A DNA stretch of 64,000 nucleotides from JAAXHH01 sp965225915 (GCA_965225915.1 OZ245326.1:1364001-1428000); one strand, 5' to 3'; numbered from the stretch's first letter, positions 17,630 to 27,492 are shown. Notes: generated by a model not told the origin, from the letters alone. Translations and numbers: made by a program.

Positions 17630-17700
17630 CGATTGAGGCGACCGAGGCGACCGAGCGCGGCTGAGTACGACTAAGGAGGCTGAGCGCGACTGAGGCGGAC
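17630..17700. repeat. Degenerate GA-rich short repeats
   Basis: The gap before msrA consists of repeated variants of CGA(C/T)TGAGGCG and ACCGAGGCG with a period near ten bases. No reading frame or clear promoter is visible in it. It may be slipped-strand expansion. Confidence 0.5.
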
Positions 17701-17737
17701 CTTAACTTAAAGACGCCACCACAGGGAGGATGGGAAC

Positions 17738-18277
17738 ATGGCACAACAGACGCAGACGGCAACGCTGGGCGGGGGTTGCTTCTGGTGTCTCGAAGCGATC
17801 TACCAGCAGGTCAGAGGCGTATCGAGCGTGGTATCCGGCTACGCCGGCGGCAGCGTCGAAAACCCGGACTACAAGTCCGTGTGCACCGGCGCGACCGGTC
17901 ATGCGGAGGTCGTGCGGTTCGCCTTCGATCCGGCCGTGATCACCTACGCGGATCTCCTTCATATCTTCTGGCGTATTCATGATCCGACCACGCTGAACCG
18001 CCAGGGCGCGGACGTCGGCACCCAGTACCGTTCGATCATTCTGTACCACGACGATGAACAGAAACGCGCTGCCGAGTATTCCAGGACGGAAACGGACGCC
18101 TTGGACCTTTGGAGCAACGCGATCGTCACGGAAATCGAACCCCTCCGGGACTTTTTCGCGGCTGAAGACTACCACCACGACTACTATCGCAACAATCCCA
18201 ATCAACCCTACTGTTTCATGGTCATCGACCCGAAAGTGAACAAGTTCAAAAAGTCCTTTCAGCACATGATGTCGTGA
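17738..18277 (+). CDS. msrA: Peptide methionine sulfoxide reductase MsrA
   Basis: MsrA repairs the S-epimer of methionine sulfoxide in proteins. The 179-residue protein has the catalytic GGCFWC near the N-terminus (nucleophile Cys14), SGYAGGSVENPDY, GHAEVV and GTQYRSIIL, all typical. No MsrB domain is attached. The ATG at 17738 has AGGGAGG about nine bases upstream. It lies 25 bp ahead of the M81 peptidase gene. Confidence 0.96.
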   Translation: MAQQTQTATLGGGCFWCLEAIYQQVRGVSSVVSGYAGGSVENPDYKSVCTGATGHAEVVRFAFDPAVITYADLLHIFWRIHDPTTLNRQGADVGTQYRSIILYHDDEQKRAAEYSRTETDALDLWSNAIVTEIEPLRDFFAAEDYHHDYYRNNPNQPYCFMVIDPKVNKFKKSFQHMMS

Positions 18278-18302
18278 TCCGCTGTCGAAGGAGAGCCGTT
18301 CC

Positions 18303-19772
18303 GTGCGCGTGGGCATCCTCTCGCTGGTCCACGAATCCAATACCTTCATCCATACGCCGACGACCCTGGACCTATTCCAGCGGGACGGACTCCTTACGGG
18401 CGAAGCCGTAGCCGACCACTTCAGGGGCGGATTCCATGAAATCAGCGGCTTCCTGGAGGGACTGGACGACGCCCGGATCGAAGCCGTGCCGCTGTTCTAC
18501 GCCTCGACCTCCCCGTCCGGCCGGATCACGGGGGACACCTGCGATGCGCTGATCGACCTGATGTTCGAACAGCTCGCGGGTGCGGGTCGACTGGACGGCC
18601 TGCTGGTCGCTCCCCACGGCGCCAACGCCGGCGAGGGGACGGATTACCACGACCTGGACGGATTCTGGTTGTCCCGATTGCGGAGAGAAGTCGGACGGGA
18701 CCTCCCGATCATCTGCACCATAGATCCCCACGCCAATCTCTCCCGTCGCATGATCTCCGCCTGCGACGCCACCATCGCTTACCGCACCAACCCGCACCTG
18801 GACCAGAAGCAACGTGGCCTGGAAGCCGCGTCGCTGATGTCCCGGACACTGCGTGGGGAAGTTCACCCCGTGCAGGCGGCGGCCTTCCCGGCGGTGGCCA
18901 TCGGCATCGAGCGCCAGGACACGTCCTCGCCCCCCTGTCTACCCCTCTACGAACAAGCGGATGCGTGGCTCAAGAAAACAGGCGTCCTGTCCGACAGCAT
19001 CGTCCTCGGGTTTCCCTACGCGGACGTGCCGGAGATGGGTTCGTCCTTCATCGCCGTGACCGATGGCGACCCGGAACTGGCCCAGCGCATCGTGGACTCC
19101 CTCGCCGGCTACCTGGTCGAGCACCGCGATGAATTCGTCGGCGAGTTCATCTCCATTCCCGACGCTGTTGAAGCCGCGCTCGGAAGCGAGGGTCCCGTGT
19201 GCCTGCTCGACATGGGGGACAACGTGGGCGGCGGGTCGGCCGCGGACGGCACGCTCATCGCACACGAATTGCTGGATCGTGGGGGTGCGAAGACCTTTCT
19301 CTGCCTGTACGACCCCGAGTCCGTAGAACAGGCCGTTGCCACGGGGGTCGGCGGGCGGCTCACGCTGCGTATGGGAGGCAAGACGGATGACCGGCATGGT
19401 CCACCCATCCGGACCGAGGTGCGCGTGCTCGGCATACACGAAGGACGCTTCACCGAGTCCGCCGTGCGCCACGGCGGCAGAACGGCATTCAATATGGGTG
19501 AGACCGCGGTCGTGGCTGCGGACAACGGTCTGACGGTCAGCCTGACTACGCTGCGGACCGTGCCGGTGAGCCTGGGGATGATGACCAGCATCGGCCTGGA
19601 TCCATCCGATTTCCAGGTCCTGATCGCCAAGGGCGTCCACGCGCCGACGGCGGCCTACGCCCCCGTTAGCAAGCGTCTGATACGCGTGGACACGCCGGGC
19701 GCCACGACGGCGGACATGCGCAGGTTCACCTACCGGTACAGGCGGCGGCCGCTCTATCCTTTCGAGGGATGA
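18303..19772 (+). CDS. M81 family metallopeptidase (MlrC-like)
   Basis: The 489-residue protein starts at GTG 18303 with VRVGILSLVHESNTF, the usual opening of the M81/MlrC family. Other conserved blocks are LLVAPHGANAGEG, CTIDPHANLS, AYRTNPHLDQ and, at the start of the C-terminal domain, LLDMGDNVGGGS. The family is named from microcystinase C, a zinc hydrolase that cleaves linearised microcystin and related peptides; many members have unknown substrates. AAGGAG lies 13 bases upstream of the GTG. Confidence 0.9.
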   Translation: MRVGILSLVHESNTFIHTPTTLDLFQRDGLLTGEAVADHFRGGFHEISGFLEGLDDARIEAVPLFYASTSPSGRITGDTCDALIDLMFEQLAGAGRLDGLLVAPHGANAGEGTDYHDLDGFWLSRLRREVGRDLPIICTIDPHANLSRRMISACDATIAYRTNPHLDQKQRGLEAASLMSRTLRGEVHPVQAAAFPAVAIGIERQDTSSPPCLPLYEQADAWLKKTGVLSDSIVLGFPYADVPEMGSSFIAVTDGDPELAQRIVDSLAGYLVEHRDEFVGEFISIPDAVEAALGSEGPVCLLDMGDNVGGGSAADGTLIAHELLDRGGAKTFLCLYDPESVEQAVATGVGGRLTLRMGGKTDDRHGPPIRTEVRVLGIHEGRFTESAVRHGGRTAFNMGETAVVAADNGLTVSLTTLRTVPVSLGMMTSIGLDPSDFQVLIAKGVHAPTAAYAPVSKRLIRVDTPGATTADMRRFTYRYRRRPLYPFEG

Positions 19773-19985
19773 TGCCGCTGATCACGAGGAAACCCGCGGA
19801 ACGATTCCGCCTCTACCCTGCGCGACACGAAGGCCTGGCCGTATGCCTTGACAGGAATCCCCCAGCCCATTATGGTTTTCCAGACACGCTTGATACACCT
19901 GGTCCGGTCTGCAAGAGACCTGCCGGATCAATGAATTCGAAGACCTGCACAGATAAACGCCCAGAGACGAACACGGAGACGCGAG

Positions 19986-20735
19986 GTGGAAGATCTAAAC
20001 GAAAAACTCGATCATCTGGAACGGGACGGTTTTGTGCTCCTGAAGGGCGCCCTGTCCCCGGAGGAAACGGAACAGGTGCGGTCCCGCATTTTTCACGCGA
20101 AGGAAAAGGGTTGGGAAGAAGGCCTGAACTCGGTCGGCAACATGTGGTTCGACACCCTGCTGGACCGGGAACCCGATATCTTCAGTCCCCTCGTGGGACA
20201 TCCAAGCGTGGCGCCACTGCTCTACGCCATGATGGGCAAGCAATGCCAGCTGCGCAGTTTCCGGGCCCACATCAATCCAGGCGCCTATGTCCAGGAATGG
20301 CACATGGACTTCTACGGCTATTGGAACGAGAAACGGGAAACGAAAAAACGCAGGCTGGCGGTCCAGCCCAGCAGCGTGAACACGACCTTCTACTTCCAGG
20401 ACAACGTCCCCGGGCAGGGCTATCTCCGGTTCGTCAAGAACGGCCACCTGGCGGAACCGCCCCATCTTTATCCCCGGATCGACCATGTCGAGTTTGAAAA
20501 GTGGTGTTATGCGCAGGAACACGTCGTGCTTCATCCCATGGCGGGCGACGCTGTCGTCTTCCTGAGCCACATCCCGCACCAGGGGGCCAAGGAGGATGAC
20601 GGCATGGAACGCTGCAACGTGGTTTGCCACTACCAGACCTGCCCCATGTACGAGGGTGTCTGGTACGTTTCCAGTCCACGCCCCTTCAAGGGTTCCTTTC
20701 CCTTTCACAAGACAGCGCCCGCGGGGATGAACTAA
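19986..20735 (+). CDS. Phytanoyl-CoA dioxygenase (PhyH) family oxygenase, canonical HxD...H
   Basis: The 249-residue protein is a 2-oxoglutarate/Fe(II) oxygenase of the PhyH family. The iron ligands are visible as H106-M-D108 (WHMDFYG) and H198 (HIPHQG), with Arg209 eleven residues further as the 2-oxoglutarate contact. The opening DGFVLLKGALSPEETEQVR is the usual PhyH N-terminal helix. The substrate is unknown. Start GTG at 19986, with GGAG upstream. It follows the M81 gene after 213 bp with no clear gene between. Confidence 0.85.
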   Translation: MEDLNEKLDHLERDGFVLLKGALSPEETEQVRSRIFHAKEKGWEEGLNSVGNMWFDTLLDREPDIFSPLVGHPSVAPLLYAMMGKQCQLRSFRAHINPGAYVQEWHMDFYGYWNEKRETKKRRLAVQPSSVNTTFYFQDNVPGQGYLRFVKNGHLAEPPHLYPRIDHVEFEKWCYAQEHVVLHPMAGDAVVFLSHIPHQGAKEDDGMERCNVVCHYQTCPMYEGVWYVSSPRPFKGSFPFHKTAPAGMN

Positions 20736-20777
20736 GCCGGAAAGGTACTGGAGCGGATTCCGACCTTCACCTCAACC

Positions 20778-21521
20778 ATGACCAGGACATCGCATTTCTA
20801 TAGAACCGGACTGGCGGGCAAAATCGCCTGGTTCATCCGCCGGTTTGGCGCGAAGGAAATGGTGATGAAACCTTTGCGCCGGATCCTGGCGCCGCTTGTT
20901 ATCCCCCGCCTCAAAGCATCTTCCTTTGAATACCAGGGTCGGACTCTGCCACTGACCTATCACCGGCACGGCGTCACCTGGGCGAACGAACGGGCAGTGG
21001 AAGTTACGATCGCCCGGGAATACCTGGACCGGTACGCCGGGCAGTGCGTCCTGGAAATAGGCAATGTCACTTCCCACTACTTCGATGTACGGCATTTGAT
21101 CCTCGACAAGTACGAAAAAGGGACGGATTCGGTCCCGGTGATCAACCACGATGTCGTTGACTTTGCAACCGACAGGCGGTTTGACCTGATCCTCTCTATC
21201 TCGACGGTCGAGCATATAGGTTTTGATGACGACGGCGACAGCCGGCAAAAGATCCCCTTAACGATTTCAAAATGCCGAAGCATGCTGCAATCCGGCGGGA
21301 TATTCTTCATTACGGTTCCGTTAGGCTACAACCCGGTGCTGGACGATCTTATAGCTACCGATGAGCTGGGTTGTGAACGGGCGATTTATATCAGGCGGGA
21401 TGCCCGGCGCGAGTGGGCACGATGCGGGAAGGAAGACGCGCTTCGCTGCGAATATGGAAGGCCGTTCCCCTATGCCAACTGCATCATGGCGGCTGAATTC
21501 GATGGACCTGCCGCGAGATGA
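20778..21521 (+). CDS. Class I SAM-dependent methyltransferase-like protein
   Basis: The 247-residue protein has a Rossmann-type methyltransferase core: the SAM-binding strand CVLEIGNVTSHY (about residue 95; note E-I-G-N rather than the usual G-x-G-x-G), the acidic segment VINHDVVDF, and FDLILSISTVEHIG, which is the post-I/motif IV strand. RSMLQSGGIFFITVPLGYNP closes the sheet. The target is unknown; similar proteins lie among surface-glycan genes. It follows the PhyH gene by 42 bp. Confidence 0.7.
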   Translation: MTRTSHFYRTGLAGKIAWFIRRFGAKEMVMKPLRRILAPLVIPRLKASSFEYQGRTLPLTYHRHGVTWANERAVEVTIAREYLDRYAGQCVLEIGNVTSHYFDVRHLILDKYEKGTDSVPVINHDVVDFATDRRFDLILSISTVEHIGFDDDGDSRQKIPLTISKCRSMLQSGGIFFITVPLGYNPVLDDLIATDELGCERAIYIRRDARREWARCGKEDALRCEYGRPFPYANCIMAAEFDGPAAR

Positions 21522-21581
21522 GCCAGAACCCCTGTCATTTCCTGGTCGCGGTATGCCTTCCGACCTCCCTGACGAAATCCG

Positions 21582-21610
21582 TTGACACGGTGAAAGCCGG
21601 CCTTTAGTAT
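21582..21610 (+). promoter_or_regulatory. Sigma-70-type promoter of the HU-like gene
   Basis: TTGACA (21582-21587), a 17-base spacer and TAGTAT (21605-21610). Predicted start near 21617, leaving an 80-base leader with GGGAGGAG before the ATG at 21697. Confidence 0.6.
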
Positions 21611-21696
21611 ACGATGCGGCGTTGTTAAGTTAATAGACTGCATAGGGATAGCGTCCAGATTCACCGATGGATACTGTTGCCGGGAGGAGACCCTTC

Positions 21697-21993
21697 ATGA
21701 CCACCACCAAGAAGGAACTGGTGGAACTGATCAGCAAGCGCCTGGGGTTGAAGAAAGAACAGGTGTTTCCCGTGGTCGACCAGACATTCGTGGCCATGCG
21801 GAATTCGCTGGTCCAGGGTGATCGAATCGAAATCCGTGGTTTCGGCGTTTTCGAGGTCAAGGACACAAAAGCCCGTACCTCCGCGCGCAATCCCCGTACG
21901 AGTGATATCGTTTACGTCCCGGCTGGTAAAAAGACCCGTTTCAAACCCGGAAAACTGTTGAAAGAAGCCCTTCGGGTCCCCCTTGATGAGTGA
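21697..21993 (+). CDS. HU/IHF family DNA-binding protein
   Basis: The 98-residue protein starts MTTTKKELVELISKRLGL and contains the HU/IHF signature around IEIRGFGVFEVKDTKARTSARNP (central part GFGVFEVK then ARNP), with the DNA-intercalating proline loop. It compacts and bends DNA as a dimer. ATG at 21697 is chosen for the GGGAGGAG sequence nine bases upstream and the family start. A consensus promoter lies just upstream, so this gene begins a new transcript. Its 3' end overlaps the TPR gene. Confidence 0.93.
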   Translation: MTTTKKELVELISKRLGLKKEQVFPVVDQTFVAMRNSLVQGDRIEIRGFGVFEVKDTKARTSARNPRTSDIVYVPAGKKTRFKPGKLLKEALRVPLDE

Positions 21994-22822
21994 AAAAAAG
22001 GCGGATCATAAAACGCCCGCCGTCCTGCCGAAACTTGCAGCCTTCGCGCGACTGAATTTGTTCAAGTGGTTGATGTGCCTGTGTCCCTTCCAGGTCGCCG
22101 ATCAGGACACGGCCGTACATTCAGCCCCGCCACAGATCCCCTCCATATCGCTCGGCGAAGCCATCGCCTTCTACGAGGCCGGCCAGAACGACCAGGCCCG
22201 CGACGCTTTCCTGCGTATACTGGACGACCAGCCCAGGGAACCGACAGTCCTCTACCACCTGGGGCGCCTGGTTCCGGACCGGGAAGCCGCGGAACAGTAC
22301 TTTCTGCAGGTCCTGTTCCACGAACCGGATCACGCACTGGCGGACGACGCGCTGCTTGAGGTGTCCCGCATCCAGTTCGACCTCGAAAGACACGACGAAG
22401 CGGTGAACGCCTGCAACCGGCTCCTGAAAGCCTATCCGGATTCGGAACTGAAGGATGAAGCGCGCTTTCTCCTGGGCCGGGCGCTCCTTGCCGGACGTCG
22501 GCCGGCCCTGTCTCGCATGGTCTTCCAGCAACTCCTCTCGACGGCACCCGATTCGACGCGCGTTCGTTCGGTGCGCCTGGCCATAGCGGACAGTTATCGT
22601 GACCAGGAAGACTTTATCGAAGCCGCCCGGCAGTACCTGAGGTTCGAGGCCGACTTCCCCGGAATCGACGGCCTGGAGAAGGTACTTTGGCAGGCCGGGC
22701 AGTGCCTGGTGAACGCAGGACGCACGGTCGAATCCGGTTACGTGTACCAGCGCCTGATTAAGCGGTATCCCGACACGCCCGAGGCGAGACGCGCCCGGGT
22801 GGAAAGACCCCTGCCGGAGTAG
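21986..22822 (+). CDS. Tetratricopeptide-repeat protein, BamD/YbgF-like organisation
   Basis: The 278-residue protein starts at ATG 21986, overlapping the end of the HU-like gene by eight bases. After a short hydrophobic stretch (LNLFKWLMCLC) come helical repeats of TPR type: AIAFYEAGQNDQARDAFLRIL, ALADDALLEVSRIQFDLERH, SELKDEARFLLGRALL, SVRLAIADSYRDQEDFIEAA and YVYQRLIKRYPDTPEA. Such arrays mediate protein contacts in envelope complexes. A cysteine pair in the hydrophobic region might be lipidated, but no clean lipobox is present. No specific function can be given. Confidence 0.75.
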   Translation: MSEKKADHKTPAVLPKLAAFARLNLFKWLMCLCPFQVADQDTAVHSAPPQIPSISLGEAIAFYEAGQNDQARDAFLRILDDQPREPTVLYHLGRLVPDREAAEQYFLQVLFHEPDHALADDALLEVSRIQFDLERHDEAVNACNRLLKAYPDSELKDEARFLLGRALLAGRRPALSRMVFQQLLSTAPDSTRVRSVRLAIADSYRDQEDFIEAARQYLRFEADFPGIDGLEKVLWQAGQCLVNAGRTVESGYVYQRLIKRYPDTPEARRARVERPLPE

Positions 22823-22929
22823 CGGCGCGGTTGGTTCTGACCCGCCTTATTCCGTTCCCATACGCGAATCGACCGCCATCACTTCCACTTTGTCCACCTT
22901 GCACCCTCGCCGGTTGCGCGACACCGGTT

Positions 22930-25578
22930 CTACTGTGCCGGTTTGAAGTACACGGAATGGTCCGGCGCAATGATAATGCGTTTAACTCGGTCAGGTACGG
23001 GATATTCGAAGGTCTGGCGTCTTTGCGTATTCCTGATGACCCTGGTAATCCGGTCGCCGTTTTCCAACTCGATGACCAGGGGCACGACCGCGCGGAAAAC
23101 CCGGCCTTCCTGTTCCTGCAGAAGCTGTCCACGCACCATGAACCCTTGCCCAGGCTCCTGGCTTTCGGTGTGATACACCCGGTAGACCGGATAGCCCGTG
23201 TCCCGGATCCACTGGTCGAAAAACCAGTCCATTTCCTGCCCCGTTACCGCCTCCACCACTGCCTCGAAGTCGTTCGTGGTCACCAGCTTACCCGCGTTGT
23301 CCTGGTAGAAGCGGGACAGCACGGCCATGAAGTGCTCATCGCCTATGGTGCACCGCAGCATGTGAAGCACCATGGCGCCCTTCTCGTAGACGATGGTCTG
23401 GTAATGTTCCCGAAGCCGCCTTCCCAGGTCGACAGCGCCGTGCCGGTCGAGGTGCAGCGACTGCGTGGTGTGTCTCTTGAGCATCTCATGGAACCCGTCC
23501 GGACCGATTTCGCGCTCGATGTACATGTCCGCCGCGTACGTCGCCATGGCTTCCGAAAGCCAGGCGTCGCGATACGTCTTCGGTATCACGGTGCCGCCCC
23601 ACCACTGGTGGGCCAGTTCGTGGGCCAGGAAGCTGCGGAAGATATGCTGCACTTCCGTGTACATGTGGGCATGCAGATTCATGTCCAGGCGAAAGGCATC
23701 CTGGAAATACAGACCCCACAGCATCAGCATCGAAGGCAGTGCCCGGCCGAATACATAGTCGTCCGGCATCTGGACGACGTCGAGCTTCTCGTAGGGATAT
23801 GGACCGAAGATACCGCCGTAAAAGTCGAGCAAGGGTCCGGTGAGGCCGATGATGCGCTCTTCCCTCGTATCAACTGCGCGCGCGTCTTTATCCACGTTAA
23901 GCGACACGTCGACTCCGCCCACGGAAACCGTACGAGTGCGGTTTTCAGAAAATGCCAAACCCACTGAAGATGTGGGACGCAGGCGCTGCCAGCGAGCTAC
24001 CCTCGTATCTTCCTCATTGTACTCTTCCATGCCAGCACCGGTCGTCACCGCGGTCATCTTCTCCGGGTAGCGCAGCTCCAGGTCGAAGGTGTACAGGTCC
24101 TCGTTGGAATGCACGGGCAGCCACTGCTGGTTGTTCAGCAGGCCGAAGAAGGCACCGCCGCTCCGTTGAAAAACGTCTCCCTCGTACCACAGGGTCAGCG
24201 TGGTGGTGGTGTCCTTCGGTACCGAACGGAGAAACGGAATGGTGAGATACGTTCCCTGTCTCGTGAAGAGGGCGCCCCGACCGTCGGCGTATTCCACGCG
24301 GTAGACGTTCAATTCGGGATTCAGCGTGAAAGTCGCAGCGGCAAGGGTGTCCGCTTTGGCCACGAGATCCACGGTCGTCCTCAACCTGAGCCGTTTCCCA
24401 TTCTTATCGAGCGCCCCCTGGACCCCATAGTGTTTTACGGACAACAGCGGACCTCGGACCACCCCGTCCCTGGCGTTACGGCGGGGCTGTTCATCCGGGA
24501 AGCGGCACCACGTCACGGGAGGACTGATATCCGGGTTCCTGGGAAAACCACTCTTCTGTACCAGGCTGACCGCCTCCGATTCATAGGGACTGTACGTGTA
24601 AACCAGCCATCGGTCCGAGTCCGCGAGGTCGATTTCCGCCTGCAGGAACGCGGGATGCGAATGGGCCAGGGAGAAGCGTTCCCGAGCGGGATTCATCTCC
24701 ATCAGGTAGTCTCTGTCAACACGCTTCAACAGGGTTTCCGCCCGTTTGAATGTCCGGCCGCCCTCAACGCGCGAGAGGGCGGCATCTTCCACAAGCTTTT
24801 CATATCCTTCGGGGGACAGGATCAACACCATCCGGTCAAACCGGTTCGTGTACACCGCGTCGGTCGTGCGGGCATACTTTTTCATCTGCTGTCGCTCGAC
24901 CTGGTTGGGCGGCGTGAAAGTGAACCGGCCCTTTCCCGTAAGGACGACGCGGCCGATGAGGTCCCCGGAAAACCCGGGCATCAGCATGCCGTCCTCGATA
25001 TGGAAAACACCTGCGGCACCCTCGATCGTCAGGCGGTCGAAGGCGTAGACCTCGTCTTCGCGCAATGAAAACCGAAAGCCGAGTCGGGCCGCCAGAATCG
25101 AGCGGTATCGAGCGGCCTTCCAGCCATCCCCGTCCGGAACGAAATGGACCTTCCACAGTTCGGCCGAAAGCCGGTCTTCCCCTTCGATAAAAACGCTGAG
25201 ATGGACTTCGGGACGCGTGAGCAGGCTGTCCACCGCATAGCGCTTCCTCAGCCTGATACTGGCGTGTTCGTACCGCTCGGCCAGGGAAGGAGCGCCTTCG
25301 TCGAGGATCTCCTCCAAGGGGTTCTCGTCGACGTCCCGGTCATTCAGAAGCCGGTACAGTTCTTCCAGGGCCCGTTCGATGGCGGAGCCTTCAATTGCAC
25401 GGTCTTCGATTACACCGTATTCGGCTGCACCGTCAACGGTTACCGGGCCTTTTCTGGCCTCTGGTGAAGGCGACGCCGCACGGGCACCGTCGATCGCAAC
25501 TGGAAAAACGTGGGATAGGACGAAAAAAGAAACGGAGAGTATTGACAGAGATGGCGGTCGTGGAAGGGAGGCGATCAT
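22930..25578 (-). CDS. M1 family aminopeptidase, secreted
   Basis: The 882-residue protein has an N-terminal signal sequence (LSILSVSFFVLSHVFPVA, then cleavage near ARA) and a large N-terminal region (about 30-470) before the gluzincin peptidase domain. The zinc site is H653-E-L-A-H657 in HELAHQWWGG, with the third ligand E676 in WLSEAMATYA, spaced as in M1 enzymes. DWFFDQWIRDTGYPVY is a typical M1 C-terminal block. The usual GAMEN exopeptidase motif is not evident. It probably trims peptides in the periplasm. Last gene of the minus-strand group with der. Confidence 0.88.
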   Translation of the reverse strand: MIASLPRPPSLSILSVSFFVLSHVFPVAIDGARAASPSPEARKGPVTVDGAAEYGVIEDRAIEGSAIERALEELYRLLNDRDVDENPLEEILDEGAPSLAERYEHASIRLRKRYAVDSLLTRPEVHLSVFIEGEDRLSAELWKVHFVPDGDGWKAARYRSILAARLGFRFSLREDEVYAFDRLTIEGAAGVFHIEDGMLMPGFSGDLIGRVVLTGKGRFTFTPPNQVERQQMKKYARTTDAVYTNRFDRMVLILSPEGYEKLVEDAALSRVEGGRTFKRAETLLKRVDRDYLMEMNPARERFSLAHSHPAFLQAEIDLADSDRWLVYTYSPYESEAVSLVQKSGFPRNPDISPPVTWCRFPDEQPRRNARDGVVRGPLLSVKHYGVQGALDKNGKRLRLRTTVDLVAKADTLAAATFTLNPELNVYRVEYADGRGALFTRQGTYLTIPFLRSVPKDTTTTLTLWYEGDVFQRSGGAFFGLLNNQQWLPVHSNEDLYTFDLELRYPEKMTAVTTGAGMEEYNEEDTRVARWQRLRPTSSVGLAFSENRTRTVSVGGVDVSLNVDKDARAVDTREERIIGLTGPLLDFYGGIFGPYPYEKLDVVQMPDDYVFGRALPSMLMLWGLYFQDAFRLDMNLHAHMYTEVQHIFRSFLAHELAHQWWGGTVIPKTYRDAWLSEAMATYAADMYIEREIGPDGFHEMLKRHTTQSLHLDRHGAVDLGRRLREHYQTIVYEKGAMVLHMLRCTIGDEHFMAVLSRFYQDNAGKLVTTNDFEAVVEAVTGQEMDWFFDQWIRDTGYPVYRVYHTESQEPGQGFMVRGQLLQEQEGRVFRAVVPLVIELENGDRITRVIRNTQRRQTFEYPVPDRVKRIIIAPDHSVYFKPAQ

Positions 25579-25608
25579 GACCGGTTCCTCACGCGGAATG
25601 CATGATCT

Positions 25609-25962
25609 TTAGTCCATCCTTTCCCGCATGTCGACCAGGCGGGTTCGGATCCACTGTAAGATTTCGGATTCGGATGCGGAGTCGGGCGGGGCCGCCTTTT
25701 CCGCACCGCGGTCCGAGGAGGATTCCTGGAGCTTCTTCCTGGCGCCGGCTATCGTGTATCCCTCGTCCCGGGTGAGCCGCTTGATCGTCCGGATGAGCTC
25801 GATGTCCTTTTCCCGGTACATCCGCTTTCCGGCGCGGTTCCGCTTGATGCGAAGCTGGCTGAACTGATCTTCCCAGAACCGTAGTACCGACGGCTCCAGA
25901 TCCAGCATGGTCGAGACCTCGCTGCTGGAGTAGTACAGCTTGCCCATCGGTTCTCTGTTCAT
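25609..25962 (-). CDS. MerR family transcriptional regulator
   Basis: The 117-residue protein has the MerR N-terminal winged helix: KLYYSSSEVSTMLDLEPSVLRFWEDQF, then NRAGKRMYREKDIELIRTIKRL and EGYTIAGARKKL. The C-terminal part is short (ESEILQWIRTRLVDMRERMD) and lacks a ligand domain, as in small MerR proteins found near chromosome-maintenance genes. ATG at 25962 with AGGAG ten bases upstream; an ATG at 25947 is also possible. It lies between der and the M1 peptidase. Confidence 0.88.
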   Translation of the reverse strand: MNREPMGKLYYSSSEVSTMLDLEPSVLRFWEDQFSQLRIKRNRAGKRMYREKDIELIRTIKRLTRDEGYTIAGARKKLQESSSDRGAEKAAPPDSASESEILQWIRTRLVDMRERMD

Positions 25963-26077
25963 AGGCGACCACTCCTGTGGATACCGCTTCTTCCTCGCGC
26001 GTGTTGGCCGAGCTCTTCCGTGACGTCCCCGCCCTAGCCGGTCCGGCTATCGGCAGTTCCCGGTCGGGGGAACGCGG

Positions 26078-27406
26078 CTACTTTTCTCTCCCCACCCGCC
26101 CGCGGATCAGCACCCGTATGGGAGAGCCCTCGAATACGAAGGCCTCGCGGAGCCGGTTCGACAGGTAACGCTTGTACGAATCCGGAATGGCGTCCGCGTG
26201 GTTTACGAAAAACACGAAGGTGGGCGGGGCGACTTGTACCTGCGTGCAGTAAAGAATCCGGGTCACCCGCCCGTTAGGCGTCGAAGGGGGCGGATAATAG
26301 TTCGTGATGCTTTCCACGATACGGTTCAGCTCGCCGGTAGACACCCGGTGCGAGCGCATTTCGTTTACGTGCCGCGTTTTTTGCATGATCTGCGTCACGC
26401 CGCGGTGGGTCTCGGCCGACACGAAAAAGACCGGGGCGTAATCGGCGAAGCGGAGGTACTCCCTGGCCGTCTGGATGTACGCTTCGGTCGATTCCTGGGT
26501 TCTGTCCACCAGGTCCCACTTGTTGAACGCGATGACCAGTCCCTTCCCCGCTTCGTCCACCTGGGAGACGATCCGCTGCTCCTGCGTGGACAGGCCGTCG
26601 ACCGCGTCTATCAGGAGAACCGCCACGTCGCAGCGTCCGATGCTCCGCAGCGTCCGCGTAAAACTGTAGAACTCTATATCGCTTGAGATCTTGGCCCGGC
26701 GCCTGAGGCCGGCGGTATCGATCAGGTTGAACCGCACGCCCTGCCGGGTGATTTCCGTGTCGACCGAGTCCCGCGTCGTACCCGGCACATCGGAGACGAT
26801 CACGGTGTCCTTGCCCACGATGGCGTTGACCAGGGACGATTTCCCGACGTTGGGCTTGCCCACGATCGCCACCTTGATCGCGTCGTCTTCTTCCTCGGCG
26901 ACTGACGCGGGTTCGGGCATCCGCTCCGCCAGCAAGTCCATCAGGTCGCCCGTATTGCGTCCCTTCAGGGCGGAGATCATCATGGGTTCGCCCAATCCCA
27001 GGGAGCTGAACTCGTAGGCGTGGTTCTCCTGGGCGCTGCTGTCCACCTTGTTGGCGACGACGATGACCTTCTTGCCGGCACGTCGGACGACTTCGGCCGC
27101 CTTCCAGTCCAGAGGGGTGATCCCCGTGCGGACGTCCATGACCAGCAGGATCACGTCGGCTTCGCTGACGGCCAGCCGGGCCTGCTGTTCGATGGCCGCC
27201 TCCATGGGTTCGTCGGATTCCGGGACCAGGCCTCCCGTGTCCACCACGGTGAACTTCTTCCCGAACCAGTCGGCCTCGGCGTAGTGGCGGTCCCGCGTGA
27301 TGCCCGGGGCATTGTGCACGATCGCGTCGCGGCGACCCACTATTCGGTTGAATAAAACCGACTTGCCGACGTTGGGGCGTCCTATGATGGCAATGATCGA
27401 AGACAT
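26078..27406 (-). CDS. der: Ribosome-assembly GTPase Der (EngA)
   Basis: The 442-residue protein has two tandem GTPase domains and a C-terminal KH-like domain. P-loops are GRPNVGKS at residues 9-16 and GKPNVGKSS near residue 180. G3 and G4 motifs appear as DTGG/DTAG and NKVD/NKWD. Der is needed for 50S subunit maturation. I chose ATG 27406 (MSSIIAIIGRP) because the P-loop strand follows directly. It lies downstream of the DUF512 gene and upstream of merR. Confidence 0.97.
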   Translation of the reverse strand: MSSIIAIIGRPNVGKSVLFNRIVGRRDAIVHNAPGITRDRHYAEADWFGKKFTVVDTGGLVPESDEPMEAAIEQQARLAVSEADVILLVMDVRTGITPLDWKAAEVVRRAGKKVIVVANKVDSSAQENHAYEFSSLGLGEPMMISALKGRNTGDLMDLLAERMPEPASVAEEEDDAIKVAIVGKPNVGKSSLVNAIVGKDTVIVSDVPGTTRDSVDTEITRQGVRFNLIDTAGLRRRAKISSDIEFYSFTRTLRSIGRCDVAVLLIDAVDGLSTQEQRIVSQVDEAGKGLVIAFNKWDLVDRTQESTEAYIQTAREYLRFADYAPVFFVSAETHRGVTQIMQKTRHVNEMRSHRVSTGELNRIVESITNYYPPPSTPNGRVTRILYCTQVQVAPPTFVFFVNHADAIPDSYKRYLSNRLREAFVFEGSPIRVLIRGRVGREK

Positions 27407-27492
27407 GGTGGTTTTTCCGTTCAAAGGTTACAGTCCCTGAAGATCCCGCACGTGGTCCGGGAAAAGCTCCACCGGTGCGCGGATCCGCTCGC

